Shown here: positions 5,122 to 5,234 of the stretch, piece by piece
How the letters are laid out: the number at the start of each line of letters is the position of its first letter
Numbering within the stretch: position 1 is the first letter of the stretch
Assembly: GCA_019090565.1 (NCBI GenBank)
Contig: JAHRVS010000196.1
Span: forward strand, 1 to 5,234
Direction: 5' to 3'
Length of the DNA stretch: 5,234 nucleotides
Origin: Gammaproteobacteria bacterium
GTDB taxonomy: Bacteria; Pseudomonadota; Gammaproteobacteria; Pseudomonadales; UBA3067
Made by a program: the position numbers and the translations under genes
Notes under the pieces: model-generated
Told to the model about the DNA's origin: nothing
Database searches by the model: none
Seen by the model: the letters and a program-made list of their open reading frames with translations, nothing else

Positions 5122-5234
5122 ATGACCCAAAGAAATTATCCTCCTGGATTTTCCCGTGTTATAGAGAGGGCAGCAACACGGGTTAAGGACCACAAAGGCG
5201 TGGCCCGCGCTGTTGAACAGGCCTCGGCTAAAGC
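5122..5234 (+). CDS. N-terminal fragment of an unrecognised protein (continues past right edge)
   Basis: ATG at 5122 opens a frame to the window edge, 37 full codons, beginning MTQRNYPPGFSRVIERAATR. An in-frame TAA at 5107 rules out an earlier ATG. The ribosome site is weak (GCGGA about 7 nt upstream). The fragment is basic and helix-prone after residue 10, rich in Ala, Arg and Lys, with no signal peptide or membrane segment yet visible. The short amphipathic opening recalls the region ahead of the DUF1232/YkvA domain in some proteobacterial proteins, but that is only a guess from 37 residues. Codon use looks like that of the neighbouring real genes. It is divergent from mdh across the long regulatory region. 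Confidence 0.6.
   Translation, partial: MTQRNYPPGFSRVIERAATRVKDHKGVARAVEQASAK

Overview
The window is chromosomal-type DNA from a gammaproteobacterium of moderate GC (roughly mid-to-high 40s per cent by eye). The lineage call rests on an RraA-family protein of the Pseudomonas-like type, a proteobacterial-type glutaryl-CoA dehydrogenase and a type 2 malate dehydrogenase, all with near-standard lengths and motifs. A marine relative of Pseudomonas/Cellvibrionales is plausible, but the exact lineage cannot be fixed from this sequence. No transposase, integrase, phage gene, tRNA, rRNA or CRISPR array was recognised.

Layout from left to right: (1) 1-589, minus strand: the first 196 residues of a SAM-dependent methyltransferase that runs off the left edge. 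(2) 590-1355: about 770 bases with no convincing gene, ending in a candidate extended -10 promoter for the next gene. (3) 1356-1844, plus strand: an rraA-like gene with a GTG start. (4) 1923-3104, minus strand: gcdH, convergent with rraA. (5) 3105-3257: a spacer holding the candidate gcdH promoter, three phased TTGGCA repeats and a strong symmetrical terminator for the gene behind it. (6) 3258-4238, minus strand: mdh. (7) 4239-5121: about 880 bases without a convincing gene, containing a compact DnaA-box cluster bracketed by 12-bp direct repeats. (8) 5122-5234, plus strand: the first 37 codons of an unrecognised gene that runs off the right edge.

The three complete genes are separate transcription units of central metabolism. 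GcdH turns glutaryl-CoA (from lysine, tryptophan or glutarate breakdown) into crotonyl-CoA and CO2. Mdh interconverts malate and oxaloacetate. The RraA-like protein either modulates RNase E or, because it keeps an Asp-x20-Arg-Asp site that E. coli RraA lacks, may act as a metal-dependent aldolase/oxaloacetate decarboxylase. Adjacency is suggestive only; nothing shows co-regulation.

No clear new biological system was found. The most interesting non-coding signal is the DnaA-box cluster at 4782-4866. The most interesting coding signal is the retained catalytic motif in the RraA-like protein.
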